A stretch of 47,952 bases of DNA, from NCBI RefSeq assembly GCF_000341185.1, contig NZ_ANBH01000059.1, positions 14,468 to 62,419 on the forward strand, read 5' to 3'. Under the pieces are notes generated by a model. The model was given only the letters and a program-made list of their open reading frames with translations. It did not search any database and was not told the origin of the DNA. Made by a program: the position numbers and the translations under genes. The stretch is from Nocardiopsis chromatogenes YIM 90109 (GTDB lineage Bacteria > Actinomycetota > Actinomycetes > Streptosporangiales > Streptosporangiaceae). Below are positions 1-7,572 of the stretch, one piece after another. Position 1 is the stretch's first letter; every line of letters starts with the position of its first letter.

Positions 1-158
1 CGGCGGGCGCGGTCGGCCGTCACCGCCGCGTAGGCGCCCAGGTCCGGCTCCACCTCGCCGATCCGGGCCAGCACCGAGTCCACCAGTTCGACCGGGGACA
101 TCCGCCGCTCGCGGATCGCCGCGGCGGCGGAGGCGAGCGTCATCTCATAGGGCTGCAC
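1..158 (-). CDS. Amidase-signature enzyme, N-terminal part only
   Basis: Only the first 52 codons are inside the window; the gene runs off the left edge. The visible protein starts at a GTG (158-156) preceded by a GGAGGAG-type ribosome binding site about 8 bases upstream. It has the pattern of an amidase N-terminus: an alanine-rich helix, then MSPVELVDSVLARI, then a segment ending AYAAVTADRAR, as in GatA and AtzE-like hydrolases. The catalytic Ser-cisSer-Lys residues lie outside the window. Its start overlaps the end of the small gene at 145-324 by 14 bases, so the two are translationally coupled, as GatC/AtzG-type partners are with their amidases. The substrate cannot be told from this fragment. 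Confidence 0.8.
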   Translation of the reverse strand, partial: MQPYEMTLASAAAAIRERRMSPVELVDSVLARIGEVEPDLGAYAAVTADRAR

Positions 159-324
159 CGGGGGGCTCCTCCCTCGGGTCGAACGGGTCGAAGGCGGCCG
201 CGGGCCGCGCCTGCGCCAGGTCCGGGTGCGTGTCCAGCTCCCGCAGGACCGCCAGGACGGTGCGGACGTGCTCGGCGGCGGCCGCTCCGGCGGCCGACAT
301 CGGCACGGGGTCGTCCGGGGGCAT
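145..324 (-). CDS. Small GatC/AtzG-like partner of the amidase
   Basis: A 59-residue protein starting at ATG (324-322) with a strong AAGGAGG ribosome binding site 6 bases upstream. It is helical and alanine-rich in the middle (AAEHVRTVLAVLRELDTHPDL) and ends in a short FDPFDP segment followed by a proline-rich tail. Small proteins of this size and position, upstream of and overlapping an amidase gene, occur as AtzG/GatC-like stabilising subunits of transamidase-related hydrolases. The family assignment rests mainly on size, position and overlap; I do not see a decisive motif. It shares one transcript with the amidase, downstream of the tandem palindromes at 338-403. Confidence 0.55.
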   Translation of the reverse strand: MPPDDPVPMSAAGAAAAEHVRTVLAVLRELDTHPDLAQARPAAAFDPFDPREEPPGAAL

Positions 325-337
325 GTCCGGCCTCCTT

Positions 338-403
338 AATGCAAAGATTTTGCTTTAGTGCGACCCTAGAGCCCCGCCCCCATAAACGCAACTTCTTAGC
401 TTT
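338..403 (-). promoter_or_regulatory. Two tandem 19-bp palindromic operators
   Basis: Positions 338-356 read AATGCAAAGATTTTGCTTT, which fits AANGCAAA-N3-TTTGCNTT. Positions 385-403 read AACGCAACTTCTTAGCTTT, which keeps the same AA-GCAA and GC-TT half-site bases. The sites are 47 bp apart and are AT-rich islands in otherwise GC-rich DNA. The first nearly abuts the ribosome binding site of the 145-324 gene, so a bound protein would block transcription. The regulator is not in the window. Confidence 0.6.
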
Positions 404-431
404 AGCGCGGCCCCACCGGCCCCGTGACGAC

Positions 432-465
432 GAGAGGGGCCCCGCCGTTCGGCGGGGCCCCTCTC
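432..465 (-). terminator. Rho-independent-type hairpin after the betaine ABC operon
   Basis: GAGAGGGGCCCCGCCG (432-447) pairs perfectly with 450-465. The hairpin lies about 35 bases past the stop of the binding-protein gene (501) and before the promoter of the amidase operon. No T-run is needed for actinobacterial hairpin terminators. Confidence 0.75.
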
Positions 466-500
466 CCGGCCACCGGGGGCCGGACGTACGCGGATCGGCC

Positions 501-1442
501 TCAGAACTCCAGGCCCTCGGCGTCGTCGCCCATCCAGCCCTCGAGGACCTCGGGGTTCTCGGACAGCCACTCGCGGGCGCCCTTCTCCGGGTCGTCCTCG
601 TTGTCCACGCGGACCTTGGTCAGCAGGCCCGCGAGCTGCTCGTCGCTCAGCTCGAACGCCTGCATCCACTCGGCCACCTCGGGGTGGTCCCCGGAGAAGC
701 CCTCGCGCCCGGCGACCTTGATCTCCTCGGCCTCGCCCATGGCGCCCTCGGGGTCCTCAAGGTCCTTGAGGTCGTACTGGTCGTAGGCGGCGTGCGGGTG
801 CCACAGGGTGACCACGATCGGCTCCTCATCGGCGATCGCGGTGTCCAGGGCCTCCAGCATGCTGGGCGTGGAGGACTCGAGGAGCTCGTACTCGTCCTCC
901 AGGCCGTAGGCCGGCATGGCCTCGTCCTTGGTGACGCTGGTCAGGCCCGCGCCGGACTCGATGCCGACGATCTCGCCGCCGAAGGTGTCGCCCTCGCCCT
1001 TGAGGTCCTCGATGGAGTCGATGTCCTCCATGTAGGACGGCACGGTGAGCTGAAGCGAGGCGTTGGTGTTCCAGGCGCCCAGGTCCTCCAGGCTGTCGCC
1101 GTACTCCTCCCAGTAGGACTCGTGGGTGACGGGCAGCCAGACGTCCATGAAGAGGTCGATGTCGCCTTCGGCCAGGCCCTGGAAGGTGGGGGCGACGTCG
1201 ACCTCTTCGACCTCGACGTCGTAGCCCTTCTCCTCCAGCACCGCCTTCCACAGATGGGTGACGGCGATGTCCTCGTCCCAGGCGATCATGCCGATGCTGA
1301 TCTTCTCGCCGCCGCCGTCGCCCTCCTCGGGGCCGGTGGCGACGTTCCCGCCGCCGCCGCAGGCGCCTGCGAGCAGCAGGGCGGCCGAGGCCGCGCCCAC
1401 CGCCGTGAACCGGGGGAAGCGCTGGGAATTGCGCATGTCCAT
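501..1442 (-). CDS. Glycine betaine/proline ABC transporter, substrate-binding lipoprotein
   Basis: A 313-residue extracytoplasmic solute receptor of the OpuAC/ProX type, which captures glycine betaine or a related compatible solute and delivers it to the permease encoded just upstream. A signal peptide ends in LLLAGAC; the -3 residue is Ala rather than the usual Leu, a tolerated lipobox variant, followed by a glycine-rich linker. The mature domain starts KISIGMIAWDEDIAVTHLW, has the WLPVTHESYW segment and the late VTLWHPHAAYDQY segment, which supply aromatic-cage residues in this family. It is the last gene of a three-gene operon (ATPase 2749-3936, permease 1517-2752) and ends at the strong hairpin 432-465. 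Specificity for betaine versus proline betaine or choline is not resolvable from sequence. Confidence 0.92.
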   Translation of the reverse strand: MDMRNSQRFPRFTAVGAASAALLLAGACGGGGNVATGPEEGDGGGEKISIGMIAWDEDIAVTHLWKAVLEEKGYDVEVEEVDVAPTFQGLAEGDIDLFMDVWLPVTHESYWEEYGDSLEDLGAWNTNASLQLTVPSYMEDIDSIEDLKGEGDTFGGEIVGIESGAGLTSVTKDEAMPAYGLEDEYELLESSTPSMLEALDTAIADEEPIVVTLWHPHAAYDQYDLKDLEDPEGAMGEAEEIKVAGREGFSGDHPEVAEWMQAFELSDEQLAGLLTKVRVDNEDDPEKGAREWLSENPEVLEGWMGDDAEGLEF

Positions 1443-1516
1443 CTCCTCCTTGTGGTTGGGGATGTGCAGAGGGAAGCGGGGGGCGTCCGAACGGACGGCA
1501 CGGGTGCGGGGCCGGG

Positions 1517-2752
1517 TCAGCGGGCGGCCGCGGCGGCCCGCCCTGCGGGGGAGAAGCGGGTGATGGCGGCGGTGAGCCGGTCCAGGTAGATGGCCAGGAC
1601 CACGACGGCGATGCCGCCCTCGAAGCCGACCGGGACGTTGCCCTGGGCGATGCCGCGGTAGACGTCGTTGCCCAGGCCGCCGGCGCCGACCATCCCGGCG
1701 ATGACCACCATGGACAGGCTGAGCATGATGATCTGGTTGACCCCGGCCATGATCGTGGACAGCGCCAGCGGCAGCTGGATGCGGCGCAGGATCGCCCAGT
1801 CCGGGGCGCCGAACGCCTCACCGGCCTCCACCAGCTCCTTGTCGACCTGGCGGATGCCCAGCTCGGTCAGGCGCACCCCGGGCGGCATGGCGAACACGAC
1901 CGTGGCGATGACGCCGGGCACCGCGCCGATGCTGAAGAACGCCACCGCGGGCAGCAGGTAGACGAAGGCCGGGAGGGTCTGCATGAAGTCCAGCACCGGG
2001 CGCACGACGGTGCTGAAGCGGTCGCTGTAGGCGGCCAGGATGCCCAGCGGCAGCGACACCACGATGGCCACAGCGGTCGCCACCAGGATGAGCGCCAGGC
2101 TGGACATGGCGTTGTCCCACTTGTCCATGCTGATGATCAGCAGGAAGCCGAGCACCGTGAACAGCGCCACGCGCCAGCCCACGACCACATAGGCCAGCAG
2201 GACGAACAGCGGCAGGACGACCAGCGAGAGCTGCACGCCCAGGGTGAAGTGGGCCAGGGTGACCGCGAAGAGCGCCACGCAGGTCAGTGCGGCCAGCAGC
2301 TCCTGGCGGGTGCCGCGGCCGTAGGTGAAGCTCAGCACCACCAGGGCGGCCAGCAGAAGCAGGGCCAGCAGCAGCGGCGGATACACGTACTCGGCCTGGT
2401 ACAGGCTCATCGCCGGGCTGAAGACCGCCGCCGGCATCGACCCGACGACGGCGGTGGCCGCGCCCCCGGCGAGTTCGGCGATGTACAGCACGGCCCACAC
2501 GGCGGCGGCGATCCCCACCGGCCGCAGGTGGCCGCGGCGGAGCAGGCCCGCCGCGATGACGGCGCAGGCGAGCAGGGTGAACTGGGTCGCCGAGGTCTGG
2601 GCGAGCAGGGTGGTCAGGGCGTCCACGCAGGCGCCGATCACCGCGCCCAGGACATCGAACAGTCCGCTGAGGTGGGTGCGCAGCCACTCGATGGAGGCGT
2701 CGAAGGAGTCGCCGACGGGCAGCCGCGGGACGGGGACGGTCATCGGGTTCAC
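1517..2752 (-). CDS. Glycine betaine/proline ABC transporter permease with extra membrane segments
   Basis: A 411-residue inner-membrane permease. The C-terminal half (from about residue 205) is a standard OpuAB/ProW domain: DFMQTLPAFVYLLP, the GAVPGVIATVVFAMPPGVRLTELGIRQV segment, the EAGEAFGAP coupling helix and MVVIAGMVGAGGLG. The start is GTG at 2752, overlapping the ATPase stop as GTGA, so translation is coupled. Odd feature: the typical N-terminal DNA is followed by roughly 120 residues holding about four or five additional hydrophobic helices (around residues 60-195) before the conserved transport domain. ProW-type proteins usually enter the conserved domain after a much shorter N-terminal region. 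Confidence 0.9.
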   Translation of the reverse strand: MNPMTVPVPRLPVGDSFDASIEWLRTHLSGLFDVLGAVIGACVDALTTLLAQTSATQFTLLACAVIAAGLLRRGHLRPVGIAAAVWAVLYIAELAGGAATAVVGSMPAAVFSPAMSLYQAEYVYPPLLLALLLLAALVVLSFTYGRGTRQELLAALTCVALFAVTLAHFTLGVQLSLVVLPLFVLLAYVVVGWRVALFTVLGFLLIISMDKWDNAMSSLALILVATAVAIVVSLPLGILAAYSDRFSTVVRPVLDFMQTLPAFVYLLPAVAFFSIGAVPGVIATVVFAMPPGVRLTELGIRQVDKELVEAGEAFGAPDWAILRRIQLPLALSTIMAGVNQIIMLSLSMVVIAGMVGAGGLGNDVYRGIAQGNVPVGFEGGIAVVVLAIYLDRLTAAITRFSPAGRAAAAAR

Positions 2753-3936
2753 GAGCGGCTCCCCTCCATCGCGAGTCCTTCGAGCAGGGCGGTGCGCGGG
2801 ATCACACCGAGCATCCGGTCCTCCTCGTCGACGACGGCCAGCGGCCGCTCCGAGCGCGCGGCGGCCGCGAACAGGTCGGCCACCAGGGTGGTGGGGGCGG
2901 TCGTGTCCTCGACCGGTTTCACGGCCTCGGCGATGTCGTCGGCGCCCCCGTCCTGAGCGGCCTCGGCGTCGTCGGCCGAGACGGCGCCCAGGAGGCGCTC
3001 GTCGGCGTCGAGCACGAAGCAGAAGTCGCGGTCCTGCTCGCGCATGGCCCGAAGAACCTCCTCGGGGCCGTCGGTCGGGGCCGCGCAGGGGGCGGCGGGC
3101 ACCATCACCGACGCGGCGGTGAGCACACGGGTGCGGTCGACGTCCTCGGTGAAGGTGGCGACGTAGTCGTTGGCGGGGTGGTCCAGGATCTCCTGGGCCG
3201 TGCCGATCTGGGCGACGCGGCCGTCGCGGAGCACGCAGATGCGGTCGCCCAGGCGCATCGCCTCGTTGAGGTCGTGCGTGATGAACACGATCGTCTTGCC
3301 GAGCGAGGCCTGCAGCTCCAGGAGCTGCGTCTGCATGTCGCGGCGGATCAGCGGGTCCAGGGCGCTGAAGGCTTCGTCCATGAGGATGATCTCGGTGTCG
3401 GCGGCCAGCGCGCGGGCGAGGCCGACGCGCTGCTGCATGCCTCCGGAGAGCTGGCCGGGGAGCTTGTCCTCCCAGCCCTGCAGGCCGACGAGCTCCAACG
3501 CCTCCTGGGCCTTGGCGTGCCGCTCCTCGCGCGCCACGCCGCGGACCTCCAGGGCGTAGGCGGCGTTCTCCACGACCGGACGGTGCGGGAACAGCGCGAA
3601 GTGCTGGAAGACCATGCTGACCTTCTCGCTGCGCACCTTGCGCAGGTCGGCCTTCTTGAGCCCGGTGATGTCGGTGCCGTCGATCTCGACCGTGCCCGAC
3701 GTCGGCGGGAGCAGGCCGTTGAGCATCCGGATCAAGGTGGACTTTCCGGACCCGGACAGGCCCATGACCACGAAGATCTCGCCCGGCTCCACCTCGAAGG
3801 AGGCGTCGATGACGGCGGCGGTGACGCCGAGGTCGGCGATCTCGTCGCGGTGGCGCCCGTCGGAGAGCGCCTCGACGGCCTCGGCCGCCCGCCTCCCGAA
3901 CACCTTGTAGAGATTCTCTGCGCGTACTGCTGGCAC
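2749..3936 (-). CDS. Glycine betaine/proline ABC transporter ATPase with C-terminal CBS domains
   Basis: A 395-residue ProV/OpuAA-type ATPase that powers osmolyte import. Walker A GLSGSGKS lies at residues 59-66, followed by the Q-loop VFQHFALFPHR, the signature LSGGMQQRVGLARAL, Walker B ILMDEAFSALDP and the H-loop FITHD. Residues from about 285 onward form a two-CBS-like regulatory region (MREQDRDFCFVLDADERLLGAV and later ERPLAVVDEEDRMLGVI), which in the OpuA family senses ionic strength. The start is GTG at 3936 with GAGGAGA upstream. It is the first gene of the operon; a palindrome at 4055-4078 lies about 120 bases upstream. Confidence 0.95.
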   Translation of the reverse strand: MPAVRAENLYKVFGRRAAEAVEALSDGRHRDEIADLGVTAAVIDASFEVEPGEIFVVMGLSGSGKSTLIRMLNGLLPPTSGTVEIDGTDITGLKKADLRKVRSEKVSMVFQHFALFPHRPVVENAAYALEVRGVAREERHAKAQEALELVGLQGWEDKLPGQLSGGMQQRVGLARALAADTEIILMDEAFSALDPLIRRDMQTQLLELQASLGKTIVFITHDLNEAMRLGDRICVLRDGRVAQIGTAQEILDHPANDYVATFTEDVDRTRVLTAASVMVPAAPCAAPTDGPEEVLRAMREQDRDFCFVLDADERLLGAVSADDAEAAQDGGADDIAEAVKPVEDTTAPTTLVADLFAAAARSERPLAVVDEEDRMLGVIPRTALLEGLAMEGSRS

Positions 3937-4313
3937 GGTCTCCTCTTCGGCTCCCTCATCGGCTGCGTCGCACTCGGGACCGGGGGTGAACGGGGGCGGG
4001 GGACCCGTTCCTTAAGTCCTGTTTATGCCGAAGTCGCAGGCTAACGAGGAAGTCTGACCAGTTCACATGAAATGGTCACGCCCAAATAACACGTTTAACC
4101 GGCAGCGCGACGGCCATCCGAGGAAGTGCCGCGTTCCCAACACCGGAGACCCGCCGGGATGTGATCCGCACCACACGGCCATCGAATGTGAAACACATCA
4201 CTTCCATGCGCAACACAGCAGGTCAACGCAACTACATGCCGTGACCTCGCACCCGTCGCCCGTTCCCGCGACGGGGCTGGGAGGTCTTGGGCGGGTGGCA
4301 TAGAGTCGAAAGG
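3937..4313. other. Divergent intergenic region between the ABC operon and the rhomboid gene
   Basis: No gene is supported here. The stretch is less GC-rich than its surroundings and holds the palindrome at 4055-4078, a second inverted repeat ATGTG-AAA-CACAT at 4186-4198, and a -10-like TAGAGT at 4301-4306 ahead of the rhomboid start. These look like the control region of the osmolyte operon plus the rhomboid promoter. Confidence 0.5.
4055..4078. promoter_or_regulatory. Near-perfect 24-bp palindrome, probable operator of the osmolyte operon
   Basis: TGACCA (4055-4060) pairs with TGGTCA (4073-4078), and the inner TTCA (4062-4065) pairs with TGAA (4068-4071). Twenty of 24 bases are symmetrical. 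It lies upstream of the ATPase gene start (3936), so it plausibly binds a dimeric repressor or activator of the transporter. Confidence 0.6.
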
Positions 4314-4922
4314 GTGACGCACTCACGGATAGTCGCCATACTCACCGTCGCCGGGTTCCTCGCGGCGATGTGGATCTTCGAACTGTTCGACTCGGTCATG
4401 GGCGGGACCCTGGACGCGGCGTTCGGGCTCCGCTCGTGGGACACGGGCGCGCCCTGGACGATCGTCACGGCCCCCTTCATGCACGCCAACCTCGGCCACC
4501 TCATCAGCAACTCGCTGCCGTTCCTGGTGCTGGGGTCGCTGGTGGCCCTGAGCGGAGGTCTGGGCCGGTTCATCTGGACGACGCTCATCGTGGCGGTCGT
4601 GAGCGGCGTGGGGGTGTGGCTGTTCAGCCCGCCCGGCGTGCTCACCGTCGGGGCGAGCGGGCTGGTGTTCGGCTACTTCGGCTACACCGTGCTGCGCGGG
4701 ATCGTGGAGCGCAGGACCATCGACATCGTCATCATGATCAGCGTGGTCGTCTTCTACGGGACGCTGATCTGGGGTGTGCTGCCCCAGCAGGAGGGGGTGT
4801 CGTGGCAGGCGCACCTGTTCGGCTTCGCCGGCGGGCTGCTGTCGGCCTGGCTGCTCCCCAAACGCGACCGGCCCCGGGCCGCACCGCAGCCCTCCGCCCC
4901 TTCCTCCCCCTACCGCTTCTGA
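4314..4922 (+). CDS. Rhomboid-family intramembrane serine protease
   Basis: A 202-residue polytopic membrane protein. It has the rhomboid signature residues: H57, H62 and N66 in HANLGHLISN, the catalytic serine S115 in GASGLVFG, and H167 in SWQAHLFGFAGG, giving the Ser-His dyad that cleaves transmembrane segments of substrates within the membrane. About six hydrophobic helices are visible and the C-terminal tail is short and proline-rich. I chose the GTG at 4314 because TAGAGT at 4301-4306 resembles a -10 box seven bases upstream and no good ribosome binding site is present, which suits leaderless translation; an in-frame TTG at 4287 is the alternative. It converges on dcd with a 16-base gap. 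The substrate is unknown. Confidence 0.88.
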   Translation: MTHSRIVAILTVAGFLAAMWIFELFDSVMGGTLDAAFGLRSWDTGAPWTIVTAPFMHANLGHLISNSLPFLVLGSLVALSGGLGRFIWTTLIVAVVSGVGVWLFSPPGVLTVGASGLVFGYFGYTVLRGIVERRTIDIVIMISVVVFYGTLIWGVLPQQEGVSWQAHLFGFAGGLLSAWLLPKRDRPRAAPQPSAPSSPYRF

Positions 4923-4938
4923 GAGCCTGCTCCCGGCC

Positions 4939-5514
4939 TCAGACCTTCGCCCTCCCGAAGTTCAGGTACGCACGGGAGGGCGTGGGGCCGCGCTGGTCCT
5001 GATAGCGCGAGCCGTAGCGGGGCGAGCCGTAGGGGTGCTCGGCCGGGGAGCTGAGGCGGAACATGCACAGCTGGCCGATCTTCATGCCCGGGTAGAGCTT
5101 CATCGGCAGGGTGGCCACGTTCGACAGCTCCAGGGTGACGTGCCCGGAGAAGCCGGGGTCGATGAACCCGGCGGTGGAGTGCGTGAGCAGCCCGAGCCGC
5201 CCGAGGGAGCTCTTGCCCTCCAGACGGCTGGCGATGTCGTGCGGGAGGGTGACGACCTCGTAGGTGGAGGCCAGCACGAACTCGCCCGGGTGCAGGATGA
5301 ACTCCGAGTCCGCCTCGACCTCGACCAGCCGCGTGAGACCGGGCTGCTCGACCGCGGGGTCGATGTGCGGGTACTTGTGGTTCTCGAACACCCGGAAGTA
5401 CCGGTCCAGGCGGACATCGATACTGGACGGCTGGATGAGCCCGGGGTCGTAGGGGTCGATCTTCACCCGCCCGGACTCGATTTCGGACCTGATATCACCA
5501 TCGGAGAGCAGCAC
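4939..5514 (-). CDS. dcd: dCTP deaminase, dUMP-forming type
   Basis: A 191-residue protein matching the usual length of actinobacterial Dcd. It converts dCTP to dUMP or dUTP for thymidylate synthesis. The start is GTG at 5514, giving the conserved N-terminus VLLSDGDI; an upstream in-frame start at 5544 would add ten residues foreign to the family. Conserved blocks are [16 protein letters not shown], the [14 protein letters not shown] block, [36 protein letters not shown] holding the nucleotide-binding and catalytic residues, and the C-terminal [11 protein letters not shown] that closes over the triphosphate. A hairpin (4949-4957 with 4973-4981) at the end of the gene may serve the converging rhomboid transcript. 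The gene sits upstream of a tRNA-Gly on the opposite strand. Confidence 0.96.
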   Translation of the reverse strand: MLLSDGDIRSEIESGRVKIDPYDPGLIQPSSIDVRLDRYFRVFENHKYPHIDPAVEQPGLTRLVEVEADSEFILHPGEFVLASTYEVVTLPHDIASRLEGKSSLGRLGLLTHSTAGFIDPGFSGHVTLELSNVATLPMKLYPGMKIGQLCMFRLSSPAEHPYGSPRYGSRYQDQRGPTPSRAYLNFGRAKV

Positions 5515-5646
5515 GGAACCGAACCTACCTGCTGCGACGAGCACCCGGACCGCCCACCGCCCGACCAGGCGGCCCCCGCGCCGGTTACCGCTCCGCTCCG
5601 GAGTCCGCTATGCTGGTCCCCGTTGGCAGCCGCAAGGCGGCCCGAC

Positions 5647-5720
5647 GCGGATGTAGTTCAATGGTAGAACTTCAGCTTCCCAAGCTGATAACGCGGGTTC
5701 GATTCCCGTCATCCGCTCCA
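5647..5720 (+). tRNA. tRNA-Gly (anticodon CCC)
   Basis: The acceptor stem GCGGATG (5647-5653) pairs with CATCCGC (5710-5716), and CCA is encoded at 5718-5720. The anticodon stem TCAGC/GCTGA encloses the loop TTCCCAA, giving anticodon CCC. The T arm CGGGTTCGATTCCCG is canonical. It is followed by a terminator hairpin and then by an integrase remnant, the usual arrangement when a tRNA 3' end has served as an integration site. Confidence 0.96.
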
Positions 5721-5727
5721 TAAAGAG

Positions 5728-5766
5728 AAGGCCAGGTCAGCCGGTAGATTCCGGGACCTGGCCTTT
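5728..5766 (+). terminator. Terminator after tRNA-Gly
   Basis: AAGGCCAGGTC (5728-5738) pairs perfectly over 11 bp with GACCTGGCCTT (5755-5765) and ends in TTT. Confidence 0.8.
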
Positions 5767-5816
5767 GTCGTTTCGCCGGTCGGGACCAAGCGTCGTGCCC
5801 GCTGCGTGCCCGTTGC

Positions 5817-6247
5817 TCAGACGCGAGCGCCGACCATCGGCGGGTCATCATCGTCGCCGTCGTCCTCGTCGCTCCCCTCACGAGCCTTGCGAAGCTCTTC
5901 CGCCGCCCGCTCCCCGATCCGGTCCGCCAACTCCTGCGCCCTCTCGTCGCGCGCGTGAAGGTAGATCAGCGCCGCCCGAGTGGTCGAGGACCCATCCTGT
6001 TCTTGAGTTCCCGCAGGGAGGCGCCAGCCTCAGCGGCGTAAGTGTTCCCCGTGTGCCGGAGGTCGTGCCGGTGGATCCCTTGCACGCCCGCATCGTCGCA
6101 GGCGTCCGCCCAGTACTTCGAGAAGTTGCTTCGACGCAGTTGGTTGCCGCGGACACCGACGAAGACGAACCCCTCCTTTCCGGGAGCCGAGTACTCGTCC
6201 AGGTGCCGACGGAGGTCATCGACGATCAGCGCGGGGAAGCCCGCCAC
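5817..6247 (-). pseudogene. Tyrosine integrase remnant, frameshifted and N-terminally deleted
   Basis: The minus strand encodes the C-terminal catalytic region of a phage-type tyrosine recombinase: an ALIVDDLRRHLDEY segment, FVFVGVRGNQLRRSNF, and HRHDLRHTGNTYAAEAG with the HxLRH catalytic block. After RELKNRMG the frame breaks (near 5995); shifting frame restores STTRAALIYLHARDERAQELADRIG, with the Tyr of the nucleophile region, and the protein then ends at 5817. The break fits a 4-base loss around GGTCCTCGACC relative to the expected codons for GHSSTR. The N-terminal two thirds are missing, and sequence resembling a NUDIX gene begins on the other strand at the break. It lies about 100 bases from the 3' end of tRNA-Gly, its likely former attachment site. 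Confidence 0.85.
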
Positions 6248-6248
6248 G

Positions 6249-6421
6249 AGTTCACCATCGCCCTCACCGCCTGCCCCGTCTCAGGGGAACCGCGGCCCAG
6301 CAGCGAGTCCGAGGAAGTCCTCTGGCTCCCGAAGGGGAAACTCGCCGAGCTGACCATGGACCGGTCCATGCGCCTGCGCATCGACCACTTCCTCCAAGGC
6401 GGACCCACCCGCATCGGATGA
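6249..6421 (+). pseudogene. NUDIX hydrolase C-terminal fragment
   Basis: About 57 codons in frame to a TGA at 6419-6421 encode EFTIALTACPVSG, SEEVLWLPKGKLAELTMDRS and MRLRIDHFLQGG. These match the last third of actinobacterial NUDIX hydrolases, where a strand ending in xPVSGEPRPS is followed by VxWLPxxELxxLxMxxSMRLRIxHFL. The NUDIX box (GX5EX7REUXEEXGU) is absent because upstream sequence is replaced by the integrase remnant on the opposite strand. No start codon or ribosome binding site serves it. It is a truncated relic left by insertion and deletion. Confidence 0.7.
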
Positions 6422-6858
6422 CCTCGGTCGCCCTCCGCCAGGTGATCAGGCGCGGGTACCGGGCTCCATCGAGCGGCTAGAAGCCGGTGGTAGGCGGTCC
6501 GAGGCGGCGACCGCCACCTCTGTCGGCGCCACCTCCGGGTCCTCGGACCCGCCATTGTGGTCCCCGGCCGCGGCTCGGCGAATGATGACCGGACCCGGAC
6601 ATCCCCGATATCCCCAGGACAGACACCGGCCACTTCACGCCCGCCCCCGTCCCACGCGTATTTCCGCACATACGATCATGCGCGCGGCCCAGGCAATACC
6701 TACAAATCCGCTGGTGAGTGGCCACTTGCCGCCTGCTTCCTCCAGATCTAAGGTCCTGCTCGGCTCGCGAGTCCGTACACCGGATCACGTGACTCACGTT
6801 CGTGTTTCACGGACGCGACCGGCTACAGCCACTGCGAAACCTGGGGGCCTGGGTCAAC
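6422..6858. other. Intergenic region in the decayed island, no gene supported
   Basis: No reading frame here has family-like features. Near the right end, TCACGTGA (6785-6792) is a perfect 8-bp palindrome followed by CTCACG and CGTG repeats, which may be the control site for the ABC exporter genes starting at 6859. The rest resembles degraded coding sequence. Confidence 0.4.
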
Positions 6859-7572
6859 GTGATTACGATTACCGGACTCAGTAAACGGTTCGGCTCGAAC
6901 AAGGCCGTCGACAACGTGTCCTTCTCTGCCACGCCCGGCCGGGTCACGGGGTTCCTCGGCCCCAACGGCGCAGGCAAGTCCACGACCCTTCGCATGCTGC
7001 TGGGCCTGGATCGCCCGAACTCCGGCACTGCGCACATCGACGGCGTCCCCTACAGCAGGATCGAGCAACCGCTCCGGTCCGTCGGCGCCCTGCTCGACGG
7101 TGCCGGGCCGGTGCCTGAGCGGCGTGGCGCCGACCACCTGCGCTGGATCGCCCAGTCCAACGGGGTCCCGCGGAATCGGGTGTCCGAGGTCCTGGAGCAG
7201 GTCGGCCTCTCCCACGCGGCGAAGACGCGGGTGCGCAAGTACTCGCTGGGCATGAAGCAGCGATTGGGGCTGGCCGCGGCGCTGCTCGGCGAGCCCCGTA
7301 CGCTCGTCCTCGACGAGCCCGCCAATGGACTCGACCCCGAGGGCATCCGCACGGTCCGCACGTTTCTGCGGTCCTACGCCGCCAAAGGCAACACGGTGCT
7401 GCTGTCGAGCCATTTGATGGGCGAAACCGCGGAAACCGTCGATGACGTGGTGATCATCAATCGCGGCAGCATCATCGCCCAGGGGCCGCTCGCCGACGTC
7501 ACTGCCGGCCACTCCTCGCTGGAGGAGGCGTTCTTCGCGCTCACCGGTGGCACGCAAAGCGAAAGGTGGTGA
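6859..7572 (+). CDS. ABC exporter ATPase (BcrA/NatA-like)
   Basis: A 237-residue ABC ATPase starting at GTG 6859. Walker A is GPNGAGKST (34-42), the signature is the shortened SLGMKQR typical of antibiotic/lantibiotic export and resistance ATPases, and Walker B is TLVLDEPANGLDP with SSHLMGE as the H-loop. It pairs with the two membrane proteins downstream (7569-8366 and 8363-9115), each overlapping the preceding stop by four bases or fewer, so all three are translated from one mRNA. Families of this shape export bacitracin-like peptides, lantibiotics or sodium, or give immunity to them. The exported substrate is not indicated. The operon is flanked by integrase and regulator relics, suggesting acquisition by transfer. 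Confidence 0.9.
   Translation: MITITGLSKRFGSNKAVDNVSFSATPGRVTGFLGPNGAGKSTTLRMLLGLDRPNSGTAHIDGVPYSRIEQPLRSVGALLDGAGPVPERRGADHLRWIAQSNGVPRNRVSEVLEQVGLSHAAKTRVRKYSLGMKQRLGLAAALLGEPRTLVLDEPANGLDPEGIRTVRTFLRSYAAKGNTVLLSSHLMGETAETVDDVVIINRGSIIAQGPLADVTAGHSSLEEAFFALTGGTQSERW

Noticed and set aside
5672-5881. A minus-strand frame with ADDGNRTRV, overlapping the tRNA
   Set aside because: It is the familiar antisense translation of a tRNA gene, not a protein.
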